A stretch of 64,000 nucleotides of DNA from Symmachiella dynata (GTDB lineage Bacteria > Planctomycetota > Planctomycetia > Planctomycetales > Planctomycetaceae), in contig NZ_CP036276.1 of the NCBI RefSeq assembly GCF_007747995.1, forward strand, positions 6,438,001-6,502,000, read 5' to 3'. The notes below the pieces were generated by a model, which saw nothing but the letters and a program-made list of their open reading frames with translations, made no database searches and was not told the origin of the DNA. The position numbers and the translations under genes were made by a program. Positions 43,091 through 52,317 of this stretch are shown here, piece after piece. Position 1 is the stretch's first letter; each line of letters opens with the position of its first letter.

Positions 43091-45373
43091 TTGTTGGACC
43101 CACCGTCACAAGCATTGCTCGAACGGCTGTACGAGAATCAAATCTGCACGCCGCGCGACCTCAATCGCTGCCGCAAGCAAGTACAACGCCTCACGCGCGA
43201 TCTGCCGGCGTTTGACTCGGTGTGGATCGATGCGCTGTTGCAGGCCCGTATTCTTACGCCGTTTCAAGCCCGTTTGTTGGATTCCACTCCTCCCGGACAA
43301 ATTGTCGTCGGGCCCTGTCTGTTGCTCGACCGCTTGGGTGGCGGGCAGCGGGGGGAGACTTTTTTAGCACAACACAAATCGAGCCGGCAAATCTGCGTGC
43401 TGAAAATCGTCGCGCCCCGTGACGGGTATTCCGTCGAGGAGTTTTCGGCGTTCGAATCAGTCATCGCGAGGATTGCCGACATCAGCCATCCCTGCCTCGT
43501 TGGACCGCAGGTGTGCGACCGCTTGGGTGATCGCATCGTGGTTGTCAGTCGACACATCGCCGGTCCGCATTTGGCGGAATTGCTCGTCCGCCGCGGCCGT
43601 TTCCCCGCTGACATCGTCTGGGAAATTGGACGGCAACTCCTGGACGGTCTCGCTACGTTACATGCCAACAGCCAGATGCATGGCGACATCCGCACGCACA
43701 ACGTACGGCTCGCCCAATCAGGTGTGTCCGTTTTGGTCGATGCCGGTGTTCGACCGGTCGTGGAACGCGACCTCACCATCCACTCGGCGGCGGCACCGGA
43801 ACGATTTGATGGGATCGCGCCGGAGTTGATCGGCACCGGTCGCAGCCATGCCCCGACCACCGATTTCTATGCACTGGGTTGCCTGCTCTGGCAACTGTTG
43901 GCCGGACGTCCGCCATTTCCGGGGGGCGACCCACTGGCGAAAATTGCCGCGCACCAAACCAGTACGGTTGCCGATGTGCGGGAATGGGCGCCCGATACGC
44001 CGCCAAAACTCGCCGAGGCCATCGCACAACTCACCGACCCCGACCCGACCAAACGCCCACAGTCAGCCGCAGAAGCCATTGACGTCTGGGGCAAACCGAG
44101 CCGTATGGCCCGCAGCAAAGTCTCAAGATTTGTCGCCGGCTTCCGCGGCCCAGCCCGCGCAACACGCGAAGGCCGCGCCGCCACGACGGTCGGACGTTGG
44201 GCACCGATGTTTGTGCTCGTGTTTTTACTGTCCGGATTAGCAACATTTTTATCCGACCAGGGCGCGCGGAACGCGATGCTAGCAATGGTCAACGACCTTG
44301 CTCCTTCACTAAATCAGTTGGAGGACAACAAGAATTCCAAGTCGCCCCCCGAGGCAAAGGCCGATCCACAGGAAACACCGACTGCTCGGCCGAAATACTT
44401 GGAACTGCCCGCAGCGCAGAACGGGATAATCGTACTCAACGCGCCCGGCCCCTACAGTATACGGCCGATTTCAGCAGTGGGGCCGTTAGTCATTCGTGGA
44501 ACAGCAGGCACGCCGTCGGAAATCGTCATCGATTCGGCTCCCCTAAAAATCAGCGCCGAATCGATCCGCTTAGAAAACGTCCGTCTACGAAACATTGCCC
44601 CAGAAACAGGGCACGCCCCCGCTGGGTCGCTGGTTTTGCTGCAAACGGATCGGCTCGATGTCAACCGCTGTGAGTTTCACACACATGCGTTGGATTCGCT
44701 CCCGTCGGAAACAATCACCCCGGCAGCACGCCTCTCCATCAAACCGATCGCACTGGCATGGCGAAACCTCGGCACGTCGGCCGGTGGGATGATTCGGCTA
44801 CGGGATACGCAGTTTGTGGGAGTCGGAACCGCACTGCATATGGCCAGCGCGCCGCAAAGCCTTCAAGCAAAAAATTGCCTGCGGTTGGGAGGCGGCACGA
44901 TGTTTGTGCTCAACAGCCCTCCCCCGGCGGGAAGTCTGCTCACAGTCCAATTGAATTCGGTGACCTGTCGCGAGAGTGGTCCGTTGTGGAATTGGCGATT
45001 CTCAGACAAAAACCGCCGGCCGGGCAAAGTCCAAATCAATGCGACCAATTGCGTATTCCATGCGGCGGATCAACAGACCGCGCTGTTCGAATTCCTAGGC
45101 GACGACGTACGCAACGATTGGAGCGAACTTGTCTCTCTGAACGGCGTCGACACGATCATCCGGCCCCAAACGCGTCTCGTGACCTGGTTGAACCGGCAAA
45201 CCGCGCAGCTCACTCCACTGGCCGACGAAATGTTGTACGTCGAAGGAGTCTTTGCGGTGCCGTATACATTTCGCGGAAACCTGACGAATCGCCCGGCTGA
45301 CTCGGAACTGGACGAAATCAAAGCCAGTATTTCGCGGCGTTCCGAGGAATTACCCGGCTATCATGTTCGGTAA
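43091..45373 (+). CDS. Atypical Ser/Thr kinase with transmembrane segment and beta-helix-like ectodomain
   Basis: 760 residues from TTG 43091. The kinase-like domain (about 72-335) has a Gly-rich loop (RLGGGQRGETFLA), Lys105 (VLKIV), MHGDIRTHN with HGD at 197-199 in place of HRD, Asn204, DAG at 217-219 in place of DFG, and APEL at 243-246. The core Lys, Asp, Asn and Asp are therefore present but the motifs are divergent, so activity is uncertain. One membrane segment spans about 371-389. The outer part (about 430-740) is repetitive and beta-rich (IRPISAVGPLVIRGTAG, IRLENVRLRN), resembling a parallel beta-helix. A 70-residue N-terminal helical region precedes the kinase. Confidence 0.8.
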   Translation: MLDPPSQALLERLYENQICTPRDLNRCRKQVQRLTRDLPAFDSVWIDALLQARILTPFQARLLDSTPPGQIVVGPCLLLDRLGGGQRGETFLAQHKSSRQICVLKIVAPRDGYSVEEFSAFESVIARIADISHPCLVGPQVCDRLGDRIVVVSRHIAGPHLAELLVRRGRFPADIVWEIGRQLLDGLATLHANSQMHGDIRTHNVRLAQSGVSVLVDAGVRPVVERDLTIHSAAAPERFDGIAPELIGTGRSHAPTTDFYALGCLLWQLLAGRPPFPGGDPLAKIAAHQTSTVADVREWAPDTPPKLAEAIAQLTDPDPTKRPQSAAEAIDVWGKPSRMARSKVSRFVAGFRGPARATREGRAATTVGRWAPMFVLVFLLSGLATFLSDQGARNAMLAMVNDLAPSLNQLEDNKNSKSPPEAKADPQETPTARPKYLELPAAQNGIIVLNAPGPYSIRPISAVGPLVIRGTAGTPSEIVIDSAPLKISAESIRLENVRLRNIAPETGHAPAGSLVLLQTDRLDVNRCEFHTHALDSLPSETITPAARLSIKPIALAWRNLGTSAGGMIRLRDTQFVGVGTALHMASAPQSLQAKNCLRLGGGTMFVLNSPPPAGSLLTVQLNSVTCRESGPLWNWRFSDKNRRPGKVQINATNCVFHAADQQTALFEFLGDDVRNDWSELVSLNGVDTIIRPQTRLVTWLNRQTAQLTPLADEMLYVEGVFAVPYTFRGNLTNRPADSELDEIKASISRRSEELPGYHVR

Positions 45374-45609
45374 TGCTCCGCCGCCAACTGCCTCGCAGCA
45401 AATCCAACGCGTGGAATCCAGGCTGTTGGTTTGCATTGGACACCGCCGGTGCGACATTCAATCTTGGTCCGCCTTAGAGACATTCGCCATCATGGCGAAA
45501 CCGACGGGGCAGCGTTGAACCCGGTTCGTTTCGCTGGTAGGATCATCGCACACAATCGCATGTCGCGGATTGCCGCTACGTCACCTACGGCCTTGCCGGG
45601 CAGACCCTG

Positions 45610-46572
45610 ATGAATTTCGTTACGGATACAGACAATTCGATTAAGAAACGCTGGACCAAACGACATCTATTGGGTTTGGAATACCTCTCGGCTGACGAAA
45701 TCACGATGATTTTGGACCAAGCCGCCGAGTTCAAACGTCTCGCCGCGCAAGGTGAAACGAAACTCGGATTGCTCCGCGGAACGGTGGTCGCCAATCTGTT
45801 TTTCGAACCCTCGACCCGCACACGCACCAGTTTTGGCCTAGCTGCCAAACGGCTGAGCGCCGACATCGTTGAGTTCAGCGCGGCCGGCAGCAGTCTGGTC
45901 AAAGGCGAAACATTCATCGATACGGCCCGCAATATCGAAGCCATGGGGGTTGATCAAGTCGTCGTACGTCACAGCACGCCCGGCGCCCCGCATCTTCTCG
46001 CACAAAACTTGAACACCAGCGTCCTGAATGCCGGCGATGGCACGCATGAACATCCGACGCAAGCGCTGCTGGACATCTTTACCATTCGCGAACACCGCGG
46101 CACGTTGCAGGGATTGACCGTTGCACTCGTCGGCGACATTTCGCACAGCCGCGTCGCCCGGTCCAACATCTGGGGGCTGACCAAACTGGGAGCACGGGTC
46201 ATCGTCTGCGGTCCGGCGACGTTGATTCCACAGCACGTGGAAAAACTGGGCGTCGAAGTCGCCACAGACCTCGACAAAATCCTGCCCGAACTCGATTGCA
46301 TCAACTTGCTGCGTATTCAATTCGAACGTCAACGCAGCGGGTTGTTCCCTTCGATTGCCGAATACGCACATCTGTTCGGCATGAACGGCGAACGGTTGAA
46401 GACGGCCAAAGACGACGTGATGATTTTAGCTCCCGGCCCCATCAACCGCGGTGTGGAAATCACACCGGACGTGGCGGACGGTGGCCATTCAGTCATCCTC
46501 GACCAAGTGACCAACGGCCTGTTGATTCGTATGGCTTGCTTGTATCTTCTCAATCCCAAAAACAGCCCGTAA
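45610..46572 (+). CDS. pyrB: Aspartate carbamoyltransferase catalytic subunit
   Basis: 320 residues, normal length. PyrB condenses carbamoyl phosphate with aspartate in pyrimidine synthesis. Motifs are [19 protein letters not shown] (carbamoyl phosphate loop), [49 protein letters not shown] and the late loop [11 protein letters not shown]. The pseudo-dihydroorotase gene follows after 74 bases. No pyrI regulatory subunit is present, which fits the class that pairs PyrB with a DHOase-like protein. Confidence 0.97.
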   Translation: MNFVTDTDNSIKKRWTKRHLLGLEYLSADEITMILDQAAEFKRLAAQGETKLGLLRGTVVANLFFEPSTRTRTSFGLAAKRLSADIVEFSAAGSSLVKGETFIDTARNIEAMGVDQVVVRHSTPGAPHLLAQNLNTSVLNAGDGTHEHPTQALLDIFTIREHRGTLQGLTVALVGDISHSRVARSNIWGLTKLGARVIVCGPATLIPQHVEKLGVEVATDLDKILPELDCINLLRIQFERQRSGLFPSIAEYAHLFGMNGERLKTAKDDVMILAPGPINRGVEITPDVADGGHSVILDQVTNGLLIRMACLYLLNPKNSP

Positions 46573-46646
46573 CCGTGGGTTGAGCGGCTTAACTGACAAC
46601 CGTCCCTCAACTTCTTCCACTGCGGGACGACCGGAGAAACGATAGC

Positions 46647-47921
46647 ATGACAAGCACACGAATTCGCGGCGGCCGCGTGATCGATCCCAGCCAGGGAATC
46701 GATACCGTTGCGGATCTAGTTTTGCAGGATGGGAAGGTGGTCAGCATCGGCACATCGACTGCCGCTGCGGATGTCGAGATCGATGCCACCGACATGATCG
46801 TCTGCCCCGGCCTGATCGATATGCATGTCAGCCTCCGCGAACCCGGTTTCGAGGAAGATGAAACCATCGCCACCGGTGCCGCGGCGGCGCTGGCCGGAGG
46901 CATCACCAGCGTGGCCTGCATGCCCGACACTCAACCGGTTGTCGACAATCGAGCGGCCGCGGAATTCATCATCCTCCAAGCGGGACGGGCGGGTCTGGCC
47001 AATGTGTTTCCACTGGGGGCGGTGACCAAAGATTGTAACGGTGAGGAACTGGCCGAGATCGGCCAATTGGTCGAAGCAGGGGTCGTCGCCTTTTCGGATG
47101 CGACCCGGCCGTTGGCCAATGCCGAAATCATGCGCCGCGCACTGGAATATTGCGGCATGTTCAACCGTCCCATCTTCAATCATCCTGCCGTCCCTGAGCT
47201 GGTGCATGGCGGGGTGATGCATGAAGATTACGTCTCGACCGAATTGGGACTGCGAGGCATGCCGGCTGCTGCGGAAGATATTGCCGTCGGCCGCGATATC
47301 GCCTTGGCCAAAGTCACCGGCGGACGCGTGCACCTGCAAACGATTTCCAGTCTTGGCAGCATCGATCAAATCCGCCGCGCCAAAGCCGCCGGATTGCGCG
47401 TGACCGCTGAAATCACGCCGCACAACTTCACCCTCATGGACGACCGGCTGCGAACGTTCAACTCCAATTACAAAGTCGATCCGCCACTACGAACGGCTGA
47501 CCACCTAGCTGCCTGCATCGAGGGGTTGCAGGATGGCACTATTGATGCGATCTGCTCAGACCACCAACCCTTTGCGCCGGAAAAGAAAAGCCGGGAGTTG
47601 AACCTCGTCCCGTTCGGCGCATCCGGTTTGGAAACCTTGCTGCCGATTTCCATCGCCAGTCTGATCGAACCGGGACACCTCGACTGGCCGCAGTTGATCG
47701 GAAAATTGACCAACGGTCCGGCGAAAATCCTCGGCATCCCCAAAGGGACCTTGGCAACCGGCGCCGATGCTGACGTGACGATCATCGACCCGCAAGTCGA
47801 GTGGACCATCGACGCGGCCCAGTTTCGCTCGCGCGGCCACAACACACCATTCGACGGCTGGAAAGTCCGCGGCCGCGCCCGGACTGTGCTAGTGGCCGGT
47901 GTTGTGGCATATGAGGTTTAG
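46647..47921 (+). CDS. Dihydroorotase-like protein, probably inactive (PyrC'-type partner of PyrB)
   Basis: 424 residues of class I dihydroorotase. It has the expected GLIDMHVSLREPGFEEDET segment, but the HxH metal motif is H60-V-S62 and the later metal histidine is replaced (VHLQTISSLGS, Thr232 where active enzymes have HVS). The FSDD-type loop reads FSDATRP and the ATDHAPH-type loop reads CSDHQPF. Asp151, His179 and Asp305 remain. By analogy with the inactive PyrC' of Pseudomonas, which supports the ATCase holoenzyme, it may be structural. A different, active DHOase would then be needed elsewhere in the genome. Confidence 0.9.
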   Translation: MTSTRIRGGRVIDPSQGIDTVADLVLQDGKVVSIGTSTAAADVEIDATDMIVCPGLIDMHVSLREPGFEEDETIATGAAAALAGGITSVACMPDTQPVVDNRAAAEFIILQAGRAGLANVFPLGAVTKDCNGEELAEIGQLVEAGVVAFSDATRPLANAEIMRRALEYCGMFNRPIFNHPAVPELVHGGVMHEDYVSTELGLRGMPAAAEDIAVGRDIALAKVTGGRVHLQTISSLGSIDQIRRAKAAGLRVTAEITPHNFTLMDDRLRTFNSNYKVDPPLRTADHLAACIEGLQDGTIDAICSDHQPFAPEKKSRELNLVPFGASGLETLLPISIASLIEPGHLDWPQLIGKLTNGPAKILGIPKGTLATGADADVTIIDPQVEWTIDAAQFRSRGHNTPFDGWKVRGRARTVLVAGVVAYEV

Positions 47922-48092
47922 TGCTGGGCCAAGACAACCTCGGGACCAAGCATCACACAAAATCCGTTGTCGGAACGGCCAACCCATGCTGGATTGGCAA
48001 CATCGCCCAGCCTGTTCTCCATAGCCGCATCGTGCCCGCTCGAGACAAGACCGGGTGACGCTACGGAATAAATCCCTGGCCATTAGTTTGCA

Positions 48093-48120
48093 CCACTCAT
48101 TCACGATGAGTGGCTTTTTT
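48093..48120 (+). terminator. Rho-independent terminator of pyrB-pyrC'
   Basis: CCACTCAT-TCACG-ATGAGTGG followed by C and six T. It lies about 170 bases after the pyrC' stop and overlaps the stop codon of the convergent minus-strand gene (stop at 48101-48103), so the two share DNA. Confidence 0.85.
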
Positions 48121-49177
48121 GACGACGCCAGTAGAAATACAGCCCCACGACCAAGATGACGACGACCAGATTGGAGAGCACCAACACGTTTCGGAAAATC
48201 CAGGGCCGACCCTGCTCTTTGCCTTCGGAATCTGCGGCAATATCACGCGCTTTCAGATCTCGATTGGGCACACGAACCAATTCCGTTCCATTCCACATTT
48301 GTGTACCATTCGGATTGTCCGCTGTGTCGGCAATCGCAGTCCCGGGTGGAAGGTTCATGGTGGCTACCGTAAATCGATCATCATCCACGTCCATATTGAA
48401 TGTGGCAGATCGTATCGTGACCGTTTCCCCCGAAAACAGTTTGCCATCGTGAAGCTCTTGGTACTTGATGACCTCAGGAAACCAAATTCCTCCGGTCTCA
48501 TACTGTTTCAATTCACAGTCAATCCTGAACAACCGCTCCTCCGCTCCTTTACGGGCCTGAAACTCCGCGCGGATGATGTTGTAACCACGATCAGGGTCAA
48601 TCCACATCCGTGCCTGAAACCCATCGGTTCGTAGGTATTCTACCCGCGAAACTTCTCTTCCATCAATTTCCTCTGATTCGACAGTGACGCTTGTACGTTC
48701 AGGGTTTCCAACAAATGATTCAAGATGGCGCGAGTGAAGCATTCCCGTTACAGACGGATTTATTCCCAGCAAACGCGGATCGAAGAGTTGGGCGGTGCTC
48801 CCAGATTGCAAGTCCTCCGGAGCAATCCTGCTGACTGCCCAATTCTCGCCAGTTGTCTCGGGGTCGACGTGCGAAATAAGCCCTTCGGGGGTCAGGATCA
48901 ATATTTCCTTGTAGGAGGCTACGTCACCATCGGTATTGCTCTGTGGACGGGAATGGGAATAATCAAACCGTAGTTTGTCATCCTCAAAGTCCACCAAATA
49001 CCCCTTTTGTGTTGCTGGGCGCCCTTCGCGATCTGTTGTCACGGCAACGATGTCAAGTGTTCCGGACCGCAGTTCCCGGCGACCGGCAAGGACTTGGTTT
49101 TCCACGTCCGTAACCTTGACAGGTTCGGCCTGCAACATGCATGCCGTTGCCAAATACAAGAAGTTGACAATGTTCAT
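48101..49177 (-). CDS. Exported protein with C-terminal membrane anchor, LolA/LolB-like beta region
   Basis: 358 residues from ATG 49177 (AAAGGACC upstream), with a short signal-like stretch (MNIVNFLYLATACMLQAEP). The middle is beta-rich (GYLVDFEDDKLRFDYS, VEYLRTDGFQARMWIDPDRG, IRAEFQARKGAEERLFRID) like the half-barrel of LolA-type or outer-membrane-sorting proteins. Residues about 330-352 form a membrane segment (VLVLSNLVVVILVVGLYFYW) before a basic tail. A protein of the same layout is encoded at 59647-60774. Function unknown; an envelope lipid- or protein-binding role is possible. Confidence 0.7.
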   Translation of the reverse strand: MNIVNFLYLATACMLQAEPVKVTDVENQVLAGRRELRSGTLDIVAVTTDREGRPATQKGYLVDFEDDKLRFDYSHSRPQSNTDGDVASYKEILILTPEGLISHVDPETTGENWAVSRIAPEDLQSGSTAQLFDPRLLGINPSVTGMLHSRHLESFVGNPERTSVTVESEEIDGREVSRVEYLRTDGFQARMWIDPDRGYNIIRAEFQARKGAEERLFRIDCELKQYETGGIWFPEVIKYQELHDGKLFSGETVTIRSATFNMDVDDDRFTVATMNLPPGTAIADTADNPNGTQMWNGTELVRVPNRDLKARDIAADSEGKEQGRPWIFRNVLVLSNLVVVILVVGLYFYWRRQKSHSS

Positions 49178-49290
49178 TCCTTGGTCCTTTAACAATAAAA
49201 CGAGCAACGCGGCTTATACTTGAGTCGAAGGACGAGTTGCTCAACGAGTTGTGTTCGTGAACGGCTTATGAGGCAAGCCACTATATGATC

Positions 49291-51234
49291 TCACTCTACT
49301 GTCTCGCACACCACACGAAATCCGATGTAGGGACTGCCAACCCACGGTGGATTGGCGACATAGACCTTACAGTTCGGACCCGTAGCCACCCAGTGCCAAC
49401 CCCGGATGACTCGCAAATATCCAGCAGCGGGGCCGGGCGGATCGCGTTCTGAGGATCGATTGTAGTAGCCCTGTGCCCGGTAGTCTGCGACCCACTCGAA
49501 GACATTTCCACACATATCGTGCATGCCAAAAGCGTTTGGTGAATACGATCCGACCGGCATTGTGGAGACCGGCTGTGGCGGAGTCATTTTGCCGGCAATC
49601 TCGCCTGAATCATCTTGGGGATCCCACTCTTTGTTAAACGCGATTTCTCCCTGGGTCCCGGCGCGGCAACAATACTCCCATTCCGCTTCGGTCGGCAGTC
49701 GGTAACGACGGCTGGCCGCCTTCTCTTCGGGAAGATCCGACAACCGCTGACAGAACTTCGTTGCTTCGTCCCAGGAAACATTTTCCACAGGACACTGAAA
49801 CGTATCGCTAATTGTGATCACATCTTTGAGTTGCCCTTCGAGCGCGTGCCCACTCGGATTGTACCCCATCACCGTTTGGAACTGTTGTTGCGTGACTTCA
49901 CAGACTCCCATGTAAAAAGGTTTCGTAAGGGTCACTGGATGCGGAATGGCATCCGCCGGAAACGGGAGGAATTGATCTTTGTCAGGCACCCCCATTTCAA
50001 AGTCTCCGGCAGGCACCAACTGGAATTTCAGGCCTACGGAATTCGTGAACGCCTTCTGCTCAACAGCACCATCCAGCGATGTTTCGGCCGCAGAGCCGGA
50101 AGGGACCGCCTCGCCGTAGTCATAGTTGCCTTTGAGTTCTTGGGCATACGTGTCGGTGAAGATGTCGGGAGGGGAATCTCGGGCGTGCATCACGTGCCAC
50201 AAGGTCGGTTCGACATTGTCGGAGACAAAGTGCACGGCTCCGCTCAACATCAGAACGTTGACACCACCAGCATGTTGGCTGCGAGCTGTGGCTTGGAAGT
50301 TTTCGTTACAATATGGGCAGACCGACATTTTTTCGTTAAACAGAACCTCCTCGCCAATTTGCTCGACTAACGTCGGGCCTCCAAGAATGTCATCCGCACG
50401 CCCGGTTTCTAATTGAAAGTTTGGGCCCCCATCATCCCCCGTCACGCCGTGTCCCCAGGTGATACTCCCCCCGATTTGACCGAATGCCCAAACGCCGCGC
50501 GGATCAATCGGAGCAATCCCGGCTCGAACCTCCTCAATCGCCACCATTGTTTCGGTTCCGTTGCGAATTTCGTCCAAAGCAAACGATTTGTTGATTCCAG
50601 CGATCCCGTTTCCATACCACTGAAACGCGCGCGTCTCTTCTGAAAAATGATATCCGTTTTCAGTCGGACCGGGATTAGAAAGTGTGCCAAATTGCGTGGG
50701 GACATATTCACTACCGCCATTGATCGCATAATTCCCCCGCGCAAAACTGACTGACTCGCCGCCAGCTAACATGAGTTGGTAGTGGTTATCAGGTCGATTG
50801 AAGGTATCCGCAGGACAGTGCATCGCCGTCAACTCAAAGGTGCGAGCGGCTGCGTTCAGCGGATCGACGACCGGCACCGTTCGATCAAACTGCGATGCCA
50901 ATTCTTCTTCGCCAAGATACGGCAAGAGCAACTGCACCCAGTTTTCGCGGGTCACATGGACCGGTGTTGGGTCCTTGTGCGAAAAAAGTTCCGGGAGATC
51001 CAACCCTTCCGAACCCCACACCGCTGCCGGCGGTAGACAAGCGTATTGGTCGTGATAGGCATGCAGCGCCACGCCGAGGCGGCTGAGGTTGTTCGTGCAG
51101 GTATGATTTCGGGCCGCTTCGCGCGCATATTCGACGGCCGGCAGTCCCAGAAAAACAACGAGGTTGAGAACGACAAGAGCGACGATCACATCCCGCAGGC
51201 CCAATCCTGAACGTTCGTCGTTCGACATACTCAA
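49291..51234 (-). CDS. Fusion of DUF1559 region with a formylglycine-generating-enzyme-like domain
   Basis: 647 residues. The N-terminus is a membrane helix (LRDVIVALVVLNLVVFLGLP) followed by YAREAARNHTCTNNLSRLGV, the DUF1559 type, but without the usual prepilin G-F-T-L-x-E cleavage motif. DUF1559-like features run to about residue 330 (FQATARSQHAGGVNVLMLSG). From about 393 an FGE-sulfatase/SUMF1 domain starts (NSVGLKFQLVPAGDFEMG) with YRLPTEAEWEYCCRAG, GMHDMCGNVFEWVADY and a C-terminal IGFRVV. The active-site Cys pair of true FGE seems absent from the RGWHWVATGPNC region, so it is probably a C-type-lectin-fold binding domain. It lies next to a canonical DUF1559 gene. Confidence 0.88.
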   Translation of the reverse strand: MSMSNDERSGLGLRDVIVALVVLNLVVFLGLPAVEYAREAARNHTCTNNLSRLGVALHAYHDQYACLPPAAVWGSEGLDLPELFSHKDPTPVHVTRENWVQLLLPYLGEEELASQFDRTVPVVDPLNAAARTFELTAMHCPADTFNRPDNHYQLMLAGGESVSFARGNYAINGGSEYVPTQFGTLSNPGPTENGYHFSEETRAFQWYGNGIAGINKSFALDEIRNGTETMVAIEEVRAGIAPIDPRGVWAFGQIGGSITWGHGVTGDDGGPNFQLETGRADDILGGPTLVEQIGEEVLFNEKMSVCPYCNENFQATARSQHAGGVNVLMLSGAVHFVSDNVEPTLWHVMHARDSPPDIFTDTYAQELKGNYDYGEAVPSGSAAETSLDGAVEQKAFTNSVGLKFQLVPAGDFEMGVPDKDQFLPFPADAIPHPVTLTKPFYMGVCEVTQQQFQTVMGYNPSGHALEGQLKDVITISDTFQCPVENVSWDEATKFCQRLSDLPEEKAASRRYRLPTEAEWEYCCRAGTQGEIAFNKEWDPQDDSGEIAGKMTPPQPVSTMPVGSYSPNAFGMHDMCGNVFEWVADYRAQGYYNRSSERDPPGPAAGYLRVIRGWHWVATGPNCKVYVANPPWVGSPYIGFRVVCETVE

Positions 51235-51293
51235 TCCTCAATCCCACTTACCTGCAGACAACGGGGCCGACGGTCAACCAGACTTAGACGTTC

Positions 51294-52286
51294 TCAAAAC
51301 TGCGGCACGATCGTCGCCCCTTGATAGGTCACCAGCCCCACGAACACATCGGGCGACGTATTCTCGTTTACGAAATGCACTGAGCCGTCGCACAGTAACA
51401 CATGCACGCCGCCGGGATGAAAACTGTACGTACCGCTTTCCGACTGATTGGTACAATTAATCGCACAGGCGGCCCCCCCGGACGTGCTGCCGGTGAACCA
51501 GTTTTCTGCATTCAAAACATCCGACCAACCGCCGCCGTTAGCAATGCCGCCATCGACCGCTTTGCCATTTTCGTACAACTGTGGCCGGCCCGCGATTTCC
51601 CACATCAAGGCGGTATTCGACTGGCCATCCAGTATGTGTTTGAAAGCCAGGTTGATGTGATTGTTGGAAAGCGCTCCCTCGCCCAAGAGCGTGGCTTGTT
51701 TGGGGGCTAAACTTTTGAGCGGATTGTTGACCCCCGAACTGGGGCCGTAGTCGTTTCCACCGTTGCGATATTCGATCGGCACGGCAATATCGTCCCAGAT
51801 GACGGTGTCTGGATTGGCAACGCGCGGCGTCGACGGGCACGTAAACAGCGGCAGCGCCGTGGCAATCGCCGACCGATTGTCGGCCGTATATTTCGGCAAT
51901 CCGATCGCCGTTAAATCCACGGGCGAAAAGCTGGGTGCATTGAAGTCGATGCGATTATAGATCGCCGAATGCTCAGTGTGCGGCAGCAGGAATTCCGCAT
52001 AGGAATGAAAATTGATGTCGTCCTGCTCACCGGCCACACCCAAAAACTGTGGCAATTCCGAGGGTCCAGATCCATTTCTGACCGCCACATACACGGGTGG
52101 CAGTTGGTTGAATTGTTCGTGGTAACTATGAAAAGCAACACCCAACTGGTGCAGGTTGTTGCGACACTGCGTTCGCCGCGCGGCTTCCCGCGCGGACTGG
52201 ACCGCCGGCAAAATCAGCGAGACCAGTAGCCCGATTATCGCGATGACCACCAGTAACTCAACAATACTAAACCCGCGGCGCTTCAT
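51294..52286 (-). CDS. DUF1559 prepilin-like protein
   Basis: 330 residues from ATG 52286, with GAGG nine bases upstream. A classic type IV prepilin/pseudopilin leader is present: MKRRGFSIVELLVVIAIIG, with the cleavage site after Gly5 and Glu at mature position 5. The DUF1559 continuation AREAARRTQCRNNLHQLGVA follows. The C-terminus has the DUF1559 pattern HPGGVHVLLCDGSVHFVNEN. Planctomycete genomes encode many such proteins, presumed to use type II secretion or pilus machinery and to sit at the surface. The specific role is unknown. It lies between the GYF protein and the DUF1559-FGE fusion. Confidence 0.93.
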   Translation of the reverse strand: MKRRGFSIVELLVVIAIIGLLVSLILPAVQSAREAARRTQCRNNLHQLGVAFHSYHEQFNQLPPVYVAVRNGSGPSELPQFLGVAGEQDDINFHSYAEFLLPHTEHSAIYNRIDFNAPSFSPVDLTAIGLPKYTADNRSAIATALPLFTCPSTPRVANPDTVIWDDIAVPIEYRNGGNDYGPSSGVNNPLKSLAPKQATLLGEGALSNNHINLAFKHILDGQSNTALMWEIAGRPQLYENGKAVDGGIANGGGWSDVLNAENWFTGSTSGGAACAINCTNQSESGTYSFHPGGVHVLLCDGSVHFVNENTSPDVFVGLVTYQGATIVPQF

Positions 52287-52317
52287 TTGTTTGGTCCTCA
52301 ACATCGTTTCCCGATGA

